This document shows, one piece after another, positions 6,879 through 15,665 of a DNA stretch of 36,090 nucleotides. The position numbers were made by a program, and so were the translations under genes. Source of the stretch: Desulfobacteraceae bacterium (GTDB lineage: Bacteria > Desulfobacterota > DSM-4660 > Desulfatiglandales > Desulfatiglandaceae). The number at the start of each line of letters is the position of its first letter. Position 1 is the first letter of the stretch. The notes below the pieces were generated by a model. That model made no database searches. It saw nothing but the letters and a program-made list of their open reading frames with translations, and was not told the DNA's origin. The DNA lies in NCBI GenBank assembly GCA_030613055.1, contig JAUWMR010000044.1:1-36090 (forward strand), read 5' to 3'.

Positions 6879-8000
6879 GTGCCGGAATCCATTTCGATTG
6901 AAATCCAACAGTTTCCCCTCTGGGAAAAACTCAGAGCGAAGCGCGTCCCGCTTTCCTTTGATATGGAAATTACAGCGCGGTGTAACAGCAATTGCCGCCA
7001 CTGTTACATCTGCCTGCCATCAGGCGACCGTACCGCAAAGAGGCGTGAGCTCACCATCACCGAAATCGATGATATTGCCGGACAAGCTGTAACCCTCGGT
7101 GCGGTATGGTGTCTCATCACTGGCGGCGAACCGCTCTTGCGCCCTGATTTTGGAGACATATATCTCACTCTCAAGCGCAGGGGCTTGCTTGTCTCAGTCT
7201 TTACCAACGCTACGCTCGTGAGCCAGGCACACATTGCACTTTTTAAGAAATATCCGCCGCGGGATATCGAAGTGACGGTGTATGGCGTCACGCGCGACAC
7301 TTACGAGCGCGTCACACGAAAGCCCGGCACATTCGAAAAATTCATGCGCGGGCTGAACATGCTGATGGAAAGCGGCGTGCACATCCGCCTCAAGTCAATG
7401 GTGATTCAATCTAACCTCCACGAGCACGCCGCCATTGCCGAATTTTGCCGTGCCCACACGAAGGATTATTTTCGCTTCGACCCGCAACTGCACCTGCGCT
7501 TTGACGGCGACGCCGGCCGCAACGCCAATATAAAAGCAGAACGCCTGACGCCTGAACAAATCATTGCCATTGAACAGTCCGATGAACAGCGGATGAACGC
7601 TTTTCAAAAAAACTGCGACATGCTTATCAACCAGGATTTCACCCATTTCGGCTGCAACCATCTCTTCCACTGCGGTGCCGGCAATGGCAGCTTCAATATC
7701 AGTTACGACGGCAAATTCAGACTGTGTTCATCATTGTGGGCGCCTGAAACGGTGTATGATCTGCGGCAAGGCACCCTCGCCGATGCCTGGAATCATTTCG
7801 TGCCACGGGTACGAGAGATGCGCTCGAACCGGCAAGAATTTCTTGAAACTTGCAGGGTGTGTCCGCTGGTCAATCTTTGTCTGTGGTGTCCGGCCCATGC
7901 CTATTTGGAAACCGGTGAATTGGACGGCGCCACACCCTATTTTTGCGCCGTCGCCAAAGCCAGAGCGAAAGTCCTTAGCAATGAAGAGGGCAGTGGCTAA
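6879..8000 (+). CDS. Radical SAM/SPASM peptide-modifying enzyme 2
   Basis: A 373-residue second SPASM enzyme of the locus. The SAM cluster motif is CNSNCRHC (C35, C39, C42), GGEP is at 82-85, and the SPASM part carries C259, C265, C283, C325, C328, C334, C337 and C356. It starts with GTG at 6879 behind AAAGG. It is a diverged paralogue of enzyme 1, shorter by about 55 residues, without that enzyme's inserted segment and C-terminal tail. Two such enzymes with one precursor suggest either two sequential modifications or two different bond types, but an obligate pair is also possible. Its 3' end overlaps the ABC transporter start by 20 bases. Confidence 0.9.
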   Translation: MPESISIEIQQFPLWEKLRAKRVPLSFDMEITARCNSNCRHCYICLPSGDRTAKRRELTITEIDDIAGQAVTLGAVWCLITGGEPLLRPDFGDIYLTLKRRGLLVSVFTNATLVSQAHIALFKKYPPRDIEVTVYGVTRDTYERVTRKPGTFEKFMRGLNMLMESGVHIRLKSMVIQSNLHEHAAIAEFCRAHTKDYFRFDPQLHLRFDGDAGRNANIKAERLTPEQIIAIEQSDEQRMNAFQKNCDMLINQDFTHFGCNHLFHCGAGNGSFNISYDGKFRLCSSLWAPETVYDLRQGTLADAWNHFVPRVREMRSNRQEFLETCRVCPLVNLCLWCPAHAYLETGELDGATPYFCAVAKARAKVLSNEEGSG

Positions 8001-9825
8001 GTCCGTCGGAATCCGGAGGGTACTCTTGGGTATAGGAAGACGACACAAACTGCACCTCAAAGGGGTACTTTCTTTGTTATGGAAGGCCGCCCCGGGCTGG
8101 ACCTTTCTCAGCTCAGTGCTGCTTGGGCTGCAGGCAGGGTTGCCTTTGCTGCAACTCTATCTCATGAAACTCACGGTGGATGCGGTGACAGCGGCCATCG
8201 GTGCCCCAGACAAGGGAGTCGCCATCGGCCAGGTATTGCTGCTCATCTGTTTTATGGGCGCAGCTGCTCTGGCCGCTGTTTTTCTTGCTTCTATTGCGAG
8301 GGTCGTTGGGCAGGCCCAATCTCAGGTTGTTGCCGACTACGTCCAAGATGTGATTCATACCAAGTCCGTTGCACTTGATCTGGAATATTACGAAAACTCC
8401 GGTTTCTATGACACCCTTCACCGCGCGCAGCAGGAAGCCCCCCATCGCACCACCAACATTGTGAACGGACTCGTACAGGTTGTGCAGAACTCCGTGATCC
8501 TGATAGGGATTGCGGGTCTTTTGTTTTCCTGCCACTGGGGAATTACTACGGTATTGTTTGTCTCCCTGTTACCCGCGTTTTTCTTTCGCCTAAAATTCGC
8601 GGACAAAATATACACGTGGCAGTTCCATAGGTCTACAGTGGACAGAACGACTGTCTATCTGAACTGGCTGCTCACCGGCCAGTTCTACGCCAAGGAAATC
8701 CGGCTGTTTGACCTGGGGTCCCTGTTCATACAGCGTTTTCGCAATTTGCGCCACCAGCTTCGGAAAGAGAAAATAGGTATCGCTTTCAGGTACGCCCTTA
8801 CTGAACTGGTTACCGAAACGTGCGCCGCTATCGCGATATTTGGTTCATTGGCCTTCATCGCCTATCGGACAGTGCAGGGGGCCATGACATTGGGGGACAT
8901 GGTGATGTACTATCAAGCGTTTCAGCGGGGACAGGCATATCTTCGTGACATGCTGGGCGGACTTGCGGGCCTCTATGAAGATAACCTGTTTCTTTCCAAT
9001 TTTTATGATTTCCTGGATTTGAAGTCCAAGGTCATCGAACCCCGCCTGTCTGTTCCCATTCCCAAACCCATAATAAGGGGGATTGTTTTCGACAATGTGG
9101 ATTTCCAGTACCCGACGGGCGAGGTCATGGTGCTAAAAAATATCAACCTGACCATCCGCCCCGGGCAGGTGGTGGCGCTGGTAGGGGAAAACGGGTCAGG
9201 GAAAACAACCCTGGTAAAACTGCTGTGTCGGCTGTACGACCCGACGACCGGGAGTATCACGGTGGATGGTATCGATCTGCGCCACTTTGAGACCACCGCA
9301 TTGCGCCGTGAATTCGGCATCATTTTTCAGGATTATGCTCAGTACCAGATGACTGCCAGGGAAAATATCTGGATGGGAAATATACTGTTGCAACCCGATG
9401 ACAAGAAAATAATTGAGGCAGCAAAGTACTCAGGTGCTCATGACATTCTGGAAAGACTCCCTCAAGGCTACGAAACCATGCTGGGCAAGTGGTTCGGTAA
9501 CGGGGCGGAACTAAGTATCGGTCAATGGCAAAAGGTGGCATTGGCCCGGGCTTTTCTGCGTGATGCTCAGATTATTGTCCTCGATGAGCCTACCAGCGCT
9601 ATGGATGCCAAGGCCGAACATGCCGTTTTCCAAAATTTTCGCGACCTGGCCTCCGGTCGCACGGCGATCCTAATAAGTCATCGTTTTTCTACCATCAGAA
9701 TGGCTGACAGTATATATATGCTAAAAGATGGAAGGATCATTGAAGAAGGTACACATGAAGAATTGATTCATTATGGCGGTTCATATGCCCACTTGTTTCA
9801 AATCCAATCCAAGTACTATAGGTAA
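7981..9825 (+). CDS. ABC transporter, fused permease-ATPase (peptide exporter)
   Basis: A 614-residue half-transporter: a six-helix ABC exporter membrane domain over about residues 20-330, then an ATPase with Walker A GENGSGKT (402-409), signature LSIGQ (511-515, Ile instead of Gly) and Walker B IIVLDEP (531-537), with the SHR switch histidine after it. ATG 7981 is chosen because the open frame upstream lies inside radical SAM gene 2; the start overlaps that gene, so translation is probably coupled. There is no C39 cysteine-protease domain at the N-terminus, so leader removal must be done elsewhere, which fits the peptidase-like protein of this locus. It likely exports the mature peptide as a homodimer. 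Confidence 0.9.
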   Translation: MKRAVAKSVGIRRVLLGIGRRHKLHLKGVLSLLWKAAPGWTFLSSVLLGLQAGLPLLQLYLMKLTVDAVTAAIGAPDKGVAIGQVLLLICFMGAAALAAVFLASIARVVGQAQSQVVADYVQDVIHTKSVALDLEYYENSGFYDTLHRAQQEAPHRTTNIVNGLVQVVQNSVILIGIAGLLFSCHWGITTVLFVSLLPAFFFRLKFADKIYTWQFHRSTVDRTTVYLNWLLTGQFYAKEIRLFDLGSLFIQRFRNLRHQLRKEKIGIAFRYALTELVTETCAAIAIFGSLAFIAYRTVQGAMTLGDMVMYYQAFQRGQAYLRDMLGGLAGLYEDNLFLSNFYDFLDLKSKVIEPRLSVPIPKPIIRGIVFDNVDFQYPTGEVMVLKNINLTIRPGQVVALVGENGSGKTTLVKLLCRLYDPTTGSITVDGIDLRHFETTALRREFGIIFQDYAQYQMTARENIWMGNILLQPDDKKIIEAAKYSGAHDILERLPQGYETMLGKWFGNGAELSIGQWQKVALARAFLRDAQIIVLDEPTSAMDAKAEHAVFQNFRDLASGRTAILISHRFSTIRMADSIYMLKDGRIIEEGTHEELIHYGGSYAHLFQIQSKYYR

Positions 9826-9867
9826 AACGCGACTTTTTGCGAGCTCATCAACTTTGGAGGGCCGGGG

Positions 9868-10989
9868 ATGAAATATCGTTTACTATGCGTATTGGCAGGG
9901 ATGATAGCGCTTTTTGTTTTTGCGGACAAAAGGCCCGTCATGGCAAATGATATTCCTATTGGGGAGATTAATGAAACCAGGGGGCCTGTCACAATTGTGA
10001 AAGAGGACGGCAGGGAGATAAGGGCTGAAAAGGGATCCTTTGTTTTCCCCGGTGATCAGATAACCACCGGGAAGGGGGGCATGGTATGGTTTTCCTTTCA
10101 AAATGGAGACCGATTCAGACTCTATGAAGAGGCACAGGTCTCTTTAGATGAACTTTCGTCCCCTGAAATGGATGATCATCGACCTGTCATGCGACTGGTA
10201 TTGGGCTATTTGTGGTCCAAAATAAAAAAATTAAGAGCAGGTCCGGCAAGAGCAGTTATTCATACTCCTACGGCCATTATAGGTATCAGGGGCACTGAGT
10301 TTGATACGGTAGTGTCTTTAGACGCGACCTCGGTTATCACGGTCGATGAGGGCACGGTAGAAGTGGAAGCGCAAGAAGAGAAGACAGTGATGGGCGAAGG
10401 AAAAATGATGCAGGTTGAGGTTGATAAAAAGGCGGGCCCTCCTGTGGAGGCAGTGGCAAAGGACAAGAGAGACTGGCAGGAGTGGCGGAGAAAGAGGATC
10501 AGGATGCTTTTTAAAAATCTTCCTCAAAAGGCACCGAAGTTTCGAAGACGATTTGAAAAGGGAGTAAATCGCTTTTCACGATTTACAGCAAGGGTCAGGG
10601 AAAATTCGAGACGGGTTTCAGCGAAGGTTGAGAAAATCCGTCAGGCCAGAATACACAAGGACCGTAAACAGGCCCTTCAATTAGTGAAAGAATTAAAGAT
10701 AGATTTGCAAAGATTCAAAAAAAAGGTCGCAATGTTTAGAAAGGCATTAAATCGTGTCCGTGTGATGGGCAAACTCTCCCACAGGCTGGAGATGTTTGTC
10801 GCCAATAATATGGCACGCTTCAGCGAGCGGGATTATGCCGCCATTGGTTTGCATCTCAGTGCAATCTCCGGCAAGCGGGATCAATTGAGAACCACTGCCC
10901 GTGACACTATTATGAGTATAAAAAAGACCTTTAGAGAGCTTAGACAACTGAGAGATGAGACAAGAAGAGGAAGGAGAATAAAAACATAA
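9868..10989 (+). CDS. FecR-domain exported protein with basic coiled C-terminus
   Basis: A 373-residue secreted protein. Residues 1-26 form a signal peptide (KYRLLCVLAGMIALFVFA core, probable cut after VMA). The FecR domain covers about 35-170 and shows GDQITTGKGG and the hallmark HTPTAIIGIRGTEF. From about 210 to the end it is rich in Lys and Arg with heptad-like spacing, suggesting a coiled coil or nucleic-acid/anionic-polymer binding. ATG 9868 follows GGAGGGCCGGGG. It begins 42 bases after the ABC transporter stop and could be read from the same transcript, though it more naturally pairs with the sensor gene 14 bases downstream. In Desulfobacterota such FecR proteins are often free-standing and not tied to iron uptake; no TonB receptor or sigma factor is nearby. 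Confidence 0.85.
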   Translation: MKYRLLCVLAGMIALFVFADKRPVMANDIPIGEINETRGPVTIVKEDGREIRAEKGSFVFPGDQITTGKGGMVWFSFQNGDRFRLYEEAQVSLDELSSPEMDDHRPVMRLVLGYLWSKIKKLRAGPARAVIHTPTAIIGIRGTEFDTVVSLDATSVITVDEGTVEVEAQEEKTVMGEGKMMQVEVDKKAGPPVEAVAKDKRDWQEWRRKRIRMLFKNLPQKAPKFRRRFEKGVNRFSRFTARVRENSRRVSAKVEKIRQARIHKDRKQALQLVKELKIDLQRFKKKVAMFRKALNRVRVMGKLSHRLEMFVANNMARFSERDYAAIGLHLSAISGKRDQLRTTARDTIMSIKKTFRELRQLRDETRRGRRIKT

Positions 10990-11003
10990 AAGGAGTAAAA
11001 GAT

Positions 11004-11606
11004 ATGAATGATGCGGATTTTTTGGCAAATGTTTCTTTATTCTCGCTTATGAAAAGAAATGATCTGGAGCGTATCGCAACGCTTGCACAGCGGCATTCTT
11101 TCGGTAAAGGCGATATAATTATTCATGAGGGTGATCGAGACAGGAGACTTTTTGTAATCCTTGGCGGCAAGGTAGAAGTTATTAAAAATCTGGGCAGCAA
11201 AAAGGAGACCTGTCTCGGGACCTTCGGCCCGTTGAGCTATTTTGGAGAGATGGCCCTGATTGATGACCTGGTTCGATCGGCCAGTGTTGTCGCCAAAGAG
11301 GACACGCAGATCCTGTCTTTGAATCAACTGAACCTGCGCAGGGAAATTGAAAATTATCCCCTAATATCCATTGAGCTGCTCCAGATGCTGAGCAGGCGTA
11401 TCCGTGTAATTGAAAAGACCCTGATAAACACGCTGGGCGGTATTTTACCTATTTGCGCAAATTGTAAAAAAATACGTGATAAAAACGGATCATGGATACC
11501 GATGGAAGTCTATATCTCAGACCGTTCCGAAACTGAATTTAGTCACAGTATTTGCCCTGAATGTTCAGAAAAGCTGTATCCTGAATTTACAAAAAAGTGT
11601 TCATAA
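11004..11606 (+). CDS. Cyclic-nucleotide-binding sensor with C-terminal CXXC pairs
   Basis: A 200-residue protein. Residues 10-130 are a Crp-type cyclic nucleotide-binding domain (GDIIIHEGDRDRRLFVILGGKVEV, FGEMALIDDLVRSASVVA phosphate-binding cassette). Instead of a DNA-binding helix-turn-helix, the C-terminus has two CXXC pairs, C151/C154 and C184/C187, in the pattern ICANCKKIRD...ICPECSEKLYP. This module is known at the ends of PAS and response-regulator proteins of Desulfobacterota and may bind a metal. It therefore probably signals by protein contact, not as a transcription factor. AGGAG precedes the ATG, and the FecR gene ends 14 bases upstream, so the two form an operon. Confidence 0.85.
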   Translation: MNDADFLANVSLFSLMKRNDLERIATLAQRHSFGKGDIIIHEGDRDRRLFVILGGKVEVIKNLGSKKETCLGTFGPLSYFGEMALIDDLVRSASVVAKEDTQILSLNQLNLRREIENYPLISIELLQMLSRRIRVIEKTLINTLGGILPICANCKKIRDKNGSWIPMEVYISDRSETEFSHSICPECSEKLYPEFTKKCS

Positions 11607-11768
11607 AAAACTATAAGGTCGCTGTCAACGCCGATTGAGATAGGGGAAAGCAGAATCCGTGTCCAGGTCAGCGTAGCGTATGAAATAGAATAGTTGTGAA
11701 AAACAAAAACCATTCTTCATTCTAAAAATTTTACTGAATAATTTAAGTCCCTTCTTACGTAGCGAGGA

Positions 11769-12449
11769 TCAGCCGCTTAGCTTGCTTAATAACTCTGCCG
11801 AGACCTGCTTTACACCCGGACTCCCGTCTAATTCTACGATCTTCGGCATGCCTTTTTTTGCTGAAATGTCCTTGAAAAAATTGACTGCCGCCGTTGTCCC
11901 GGTTTCGGTGTCATAGTAAATGCTGTGGCGCTGATCAATGGCCTCCTCATCTTGGTCATCGGACCGGATCTTCAGTTCTCCGCCGCAGACCCTGCATTTG
12001 TCCCCATCCGGTTTGATGGCATCTATGTAGATATTATTGGGGTGGTTGTTGTCATTGACGCAAAGGCGTCGTCCCATGATTCTATTTTTGGCTATTTGCC
12101 TGTCAAGGACCATGTCAATCACTATATCAACGGCAATTCCTTCCTTTTCAAGGGCCTTGTCTAATTCCTGTGCCTGGGTTAGATTCCGGGGAAAACCGTC
12201 TAAAAGCCAGCCGTTTTTGCAGTCATCTCCTTTAAGACGATCAAGAATCATGGGAATGGTAATGCTGTCAGGAACAAGTTCACCCCTGTCAATGTAACCC
12301 TTGGCCGCTTTGCCTAACTCAGTTCCACCTGAAATATTTTCCCTGAAGATTACGCCTGTTTCAATGTGGGGAATATCGTACTCGTTCTTGACGATTGCGC
12401 CCTGGGTGCCTTTGCCACTTCCGTTTGGGCCAAAAAACAGTATTTTCAT
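11769..12449 (-). CDS. adk: Adenylate kinase
   Basis: Converts ATP and AMP to two ADP in the cytoplasm. The 226-residue protein starts with the P-loop GPNGSGKGT (residues 7-15), has the AMP-binding ETGVIFRENI and DGFPRN segments, and a long LID. In the LID the usual CxxC...CxxC zinc site is altered: C134 with a nearby His, then CRVC, with a longer insert than usual (NNIYIDAIKPDGD). This may still hold zinc through C-H-C-C. It is the last gene of a minus-strand run, 330 bases after the putative homoserine kinase gene, separated by repeats. Confidence 0.93.
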   Translation of the reverse strand: MKILFFGPNGSGKGTQGAIVKNEYDIPHIETGVIFRENISGGTELGKAAKGYIDRGELVPDSITIPMILDRLKGDDCKNGWLLDGFPRNLTQAQELDKALEKEGIAVDIVIDMVLDRQIAKNRIMGRRLCVNDNNHPNNIYIDAIKPDGDKCRVCGGELKIRSDDQDEEAIDQRHSIYYDTETGTTAAVNFFKDISAKKGMPKIVELDGSPGVKQVSAELLSKLSG

Positions 12450-12479
12450 GCTTTAATCTCCTGTAACTGCTCAGCTATT

Positions 12480-12740
12480 TAGGTTGAAGACTGAAGGCTG
12501 AAGGTCCCGCGGAACGCGGGATTAGTAAAGGCCTGAATTACAGATAAGGACTAAGTGCTGAGGACTGAGGACTAAGCCTGCCCGCCGCCCTGCCCCGATA
12601 GCGGGATCCTCCATAGGCGGATAAATCTACGCTTCACTCCGACAGGCGGGGGCTAAGCTTTTTTCTCAATCCTCAGTCCTTTCACCTCAGTCCTGATACC
12701 TTCTACCTTCAGTCTAAATACCTTCAGCCTGACTACGTGA
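12480..12740. repeat. Tandem-word inverted repeat block, locus 1
   Basis: This gap (12450-12779) is almost filled by a large imperfect palindrome. The left part repeats CTGAAGG and GACTGAGGACTA words (12486-12505, 12548-12578) and the right part carries their complements CCTCAGTCCT and CCTTCAGTC/CCTTCAGCC (12669-12734). The centre holds a GCCTGCCCGCC and GGCGGGGGC pair. I see no gene in it. Folded as RNA or cruciform it would give nested stems and could act as a transcript end or stabiliser between adk and its upstream neighbour. Confidence 0.6.
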
Positions 12741-12779
12741 GTAGTCAAAATATTTTAAAAGCAAAACCATGTCAAGGTA

Positions 12780-14000
12780 TTAGGGCTGGCCTAAAAAAAC
12801 GGGCATCAAATCATGGCCCTTCTCAAATATGAGCCCGGATTTTCGGGCGTTTTTCTCCGTGAACCCGGGGCCGTCGCACTCCGAGGCAAGCTCCTCTTTA
12901 GTGGCCCAGGCGAATGGGGCGGGCTCGCTTGTATGAGTCCTTTTCACAATGGGCGTAAAATGGTCGCTGGCCACAATAACCCGATAGTCCTTAAAATCCC
13001 TTAGCCCCTCAAGTACTGTGCCCACTACTTTTTCGTCAAAATTCTCGATAGCCTCTATTTTTTCCTCATAATTCCCGTTGTGTCCGGCCTCATCCGGCGC
13101 CTCCACATGAAGAAAAATAAAATCAAGGTCCTTAAGCGCGGCAACCGCGCCATCTGCCTTTCCAATATAATTTGTATCCAGATAGCCTGTAGCCCCTTCC
13201 ACGTGTATGGGTGTGAATCCGGCATAGACGCCAATACCCTTTATAAGATCTACGGCAGAAATAACGCCCCCCTTAATGCCAAATTTATCGGCAAAAAGAG
13301 GGATACTCGGGGCCTTTCCCTGGCCCCATAACCAGATGGAGTTGGCCTCTTTTAACCCCTGCTTCTTTCTCTTTGTATTAACCGGATGGTCTTTTAAAAC
13401 AGGCCAGGAAGAATGGATAAGCCCCGGGATAGGATTGTCTCCGGCATGATCCAGATACGGAGTCATATTTTGATCCAGCACATCATGGGGCGGTATTGTC
13501 TCTGCTTTCTCAGGCCCATGGTCCCATACGAGAAGGTGCCGGTATGCCACACCAGGATAGATCTTCACCCCGGATATTCTGATTTCCTTTTTCAGGGTCT
13601 CCACAATGGGCCGTGCCTCTTTTGTTGTGATATCACCTGAACTGTGGCTTATCATTAAAATCTCCTGATCCGACTTCCGATCCAGGGTGACCAGGTTCAT
13701 CCGAAAGGCAACCTCTTCAGGCTTCAGTCTTACACCCATGCTGGCTGCCTCAAATGGGGCACGTCCGGTAAGATACATCCCCGGGTTATATCCAAGCAGT
13801 GAGAGATTTGCGGCGTCGCTTCCCGGTTCCATACCTTTTGGAATTGTTCTCACGCATCCTATCCGGCAGGCGGCGATTCGGTCCATATTAGGAGTTTGAG
13901 CGACCTCAAGCGGTGTTTTATTCCCTAACTCCCTGAGTGGGTAGTCGGCCATGCCGTCACCAACCAGAAAAACATATTTTGTTGTATTCAGATTGCTCAT
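12780..14000 (-). CDS. Archaeal-type phosphoglycerate mutase family / proposed homoserine kinase
   Basis: A 406-residue metalloenzyme of the alkaline-phosphatase superfamily, in the cofactor-independent phosphoglycerate mutase (ApgM) group. Visible are the N-terminal metal ligand region VFLVGDGMAD, the phosphoryl-acceptor loop GSDAANLSLLGYNP (S62 region), HVEAPDEAGHNG and the ASDHFTP metal ligands near the C-terminus. Members in this subgroup have been proposed to be homoserine kinases replacing ThrB. Here the gene follows hom by only 44 bases on the same strand, which favours the homoserine kinase role in threonine synthesis over glycolysis. The start at 14000 (ATG) is reasonable, though no strong ribosome binding site is obvious. 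Family call is secure; substrate is inferred. Confidence 0.88.
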   Translation of the reverse strand: MSNLNTTKYVFLVGDGMADYPLRELGNKTPLEVAQTPNMDRIAACRIGCVRTIPKGMEPGSDAANLSLLGYNPGMYLTGRAPFEAASMGVRLKPEEVAFRMNLVTLDRKSDQEILMISHSSGDITTKEARPIVETLKKEIRISGVKIYPGVAYRHLLVWDHGPEKAETIPPHDVLDQNMTPYLDHAGDNPIPGLIHSSWPVLKDHPVNTKRKKQGLKEANSIWLWGQGKAPSIPLFADKFGIKGGVISAVDLIKGIGVYAGFTPIHVEGATGYLDTNYIGKADGAVAALKDLDFIFLHVEAPDEAGHNGNYEEKIEAIENFDEKVVGTVLEGLRDFKDYRVIVASDHFTPIVKRTHTSEPAPFAWATKEELASECDGPGFTEKNARKSGLIFEKGHDLMPVFLGQP

Positions 14001-14044
14001 TGTAAAGTGCCTAATCCCGCCAAGGCGGGACTAAAGTGAAAAGA
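14001..14044 (-). other. Intra-operon hairpin between hom and the kinase-like gene
   Basis: The 44-base gap contains TCCCGCC-AA-GGCGGGA, a perfect seven-base stem, flanked by the words AAAGTGCCTAA and CTAAAGTG that also appear in the repeat block near 34000. There is no T-run, so it is not a clear terminator; it may set the relative mRNA level of the two genes. Confidence 0.4.
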
Positions 14045-15349
14045 TTACCGGGCTTCCACCCTGATTATCATGGTCTTATCTGTCAGGACATCCAGGTTGT
14101 CTATCAAAGAAATGGCCTTTCGAACGTTCTCTTCCCGTGCTTCATGGGTCAGCATGACAATGGGCACGGAGCCTTTTACTTCTCTGCCCTCCTGAATCAC
14201 GGATGAGATACTGATATTGTGTTCGCCTAAGATGCCCGCAATCTTTGAAAGAACGCCGGGCCTGTCCAGGGCAGAAAACCTGAAATAATAGGCGCACGTC
14301 AATTCATGTATTGGCTCAATAGAAATTTGTTTCTGCGGTGGATGGAAATGGCCAAGAGGGGGCACAGGGCCTTTCAGGCCTAATCTGATCTGCCGTGCCA
14401 GGTCCATAATATCCGATACCACGGCACTGCCGGTAGGCCTTCTGCCCGCGCCTAATCCGTAATAAAGATTCGGCCCTACAAAATTGCCCTCAATATAAAT
14501 GGCATTGTACACCTCGTTGACATTGGCCAGGATATGGTCTTTGGGAATCATGGTGGGGTGAACCCTTGCCTCCACCCTGTCTCCTGAATTTCTGGCTATG
14601 GCTAACAGCTTGATGCTGTAACCGAAGTCGCCCGCGATACGGATGTCATCAGGGGTGAGGGCATCGATACCTTCTTTATAAATATCCTTAAAAGAGACTG
14701 GGGACCCGAAAGCTATGGATATAAGGATGGCCAGTTTATGGGCCGCATCCGTCCCGTCTACATCCAGGGTCGGGGGATCTTCGGCAAAGCCCATATTCAC
14801 GGCCTCCTGGACTACCGCGTTGTATGGAAGCCCGTCACGGGTCATTTTAGTCAGAATATAGTTGGAAGTGCCGTTTAGAATTCCCATGATGGTTTGAATT
14901 CGATTCGCGGCAAGCCCACCCCGCAGGGCGCCAATGATAGGGATACCGCCTGCCACGCTCGCCTCAAAGCCCAGGTTGACCCCATGCTTTTCGGCGGCCC
15001 TGTATATGTCATGGCCGTATTCAGCTATCAATGCCTTGTTGGCGGTGACCACATGCTTTCCCTTTTCCATGGCCGCAAGGATATACTCCCTGGCCTTTTC
15101 AAGCCCGCCGATGAGCTCAACAACCACGTCAACTTCCGGGTCGTTAATCACTTCCATGGCATCAACTGTCAAAAGGTCACGGCTTACGGGGATCCCCCTG
15201 TCTGATTCAATATCAAGGTCGGCTATTTTTTTAACAATTATATCCATACCAACCCGATCAGAAATGAGCTTACGGTTTTCAGTGAGTACCTCAAATGTTC
15301 CGGCGCCCACCGTTCCAAATCCGATGATACCTATGTTGATTTGTTTCAT
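14045..15349 (-). CDS. hom: Homoserine dehydrogenase
   Basis: Reduces aspartate semialdehyde to homoserine with NAD(P)H, the branch step to threonine and methionine. The 434-residue form begins KQINIGIIGFGTVGAGTF with the Rossmann dinucleotide loop, carries the GGIPIIGALRGGLAANRI and GILNGTSNYILTKM catalytic regions, and ends with an ACT domain from about 345 (RPGVLSKIAGILGEHNISI) expected to sense threonine. The ATG at 15349 is preferred over an upstream in-frame ATG at 15376 because GGGAGAGG sits just before it and the family starts here. It is followed by the proposed homoserine kinase; alaC lies upstream beyond a repeat-filled gap. Confidence 0.95.
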   Translation of the reverse strand: MKQINIGIIGFGTVGAGTFEVLTENRKLISDRVGMDIIVKKIADLDIESDRGIPVSRDLLTVDAMEVINDPEVDVVVELIGGLEKAREYILAAMEKGKHVVTANKALIAEYGHDIYRAAEKHGVNLGFEASVAGGIPIIGALRGGLAANRIQTIMGILNGTSNYILTKMTRDGLPYNAVVQEAVNMGFAEDPPTLDVDGTDAAHKLAILISIAFGSPVSFKDIYKEGIDALTPDDIRIAGDFGYSIKLLAIARNSGDRVEARVHPTMIPKDHILANVNEVYNAIYIEGNFVGPNLYYGLGAGRRPTGSAVVSDIMDLARQIRLGLKGPVPPLGHFHPPQKQISIEPIHELTCAYYFRFSALDRPGVLSKIAGILGEHNISISSVIQEGREVKGSVPIVMLTHEAREENVRKAISLIDNLDVLTDKTMIIRVEAR

Positions 15350-15369
15350 GGTTACCTCTCCCATGTGAT

Positions 15370-15642
15370 TGGCCACAGACCCACACAGACAGGCACGGAC
15401 AAATCATATATCCCTCACTTTTTTTCGCGAAAGGTCTGTGTTTGTCTATGTGCGTCCGTGGCCAAATTATCCAGCGCGGCGGTTACAGAATAAATCTTTT
15501 TATTTCAGCTTTTGGATGCTTAAAATTTACCAGAAATCCGGCCCCGAGCACACGATTTACCTCGAAGATTGCGCCTCTAATTATGTAAGTCAGTTCATTG
15601 AGATCCATTTATGTCTGTGTCTCTCTGTGTGGGTCTGTGGCT
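15370..15642. repeat. Tandem-word inverted repeat block, locus 2
   Basis: The hom-alaC gap (15350-15720) holds the arm GGCCACAGACCCACACAG (15371-15388 and on to 15400) and two inverted copies: an imperfect one at 15433-15463 and a closer one at 15611-15642 ending GGGTCTGTGGCT. The first pair makes a stem of about 30 bases with a loop of about 35. The third copy can compete for the same arm. The sequence between (15464-15605) shows nothing recognisable. Confidence 0.6.
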
Positions 15643-15665
15643 AATAATTAGAGCCTCTTTGGCCT

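Noticed and set aside
7675-7980. Upstream extension of the ABC transporter frame
   Set aside because: It lies inside the radical SAM gene in another frame and does not look like transporter sequence; ATG 7981 is the sensible start.
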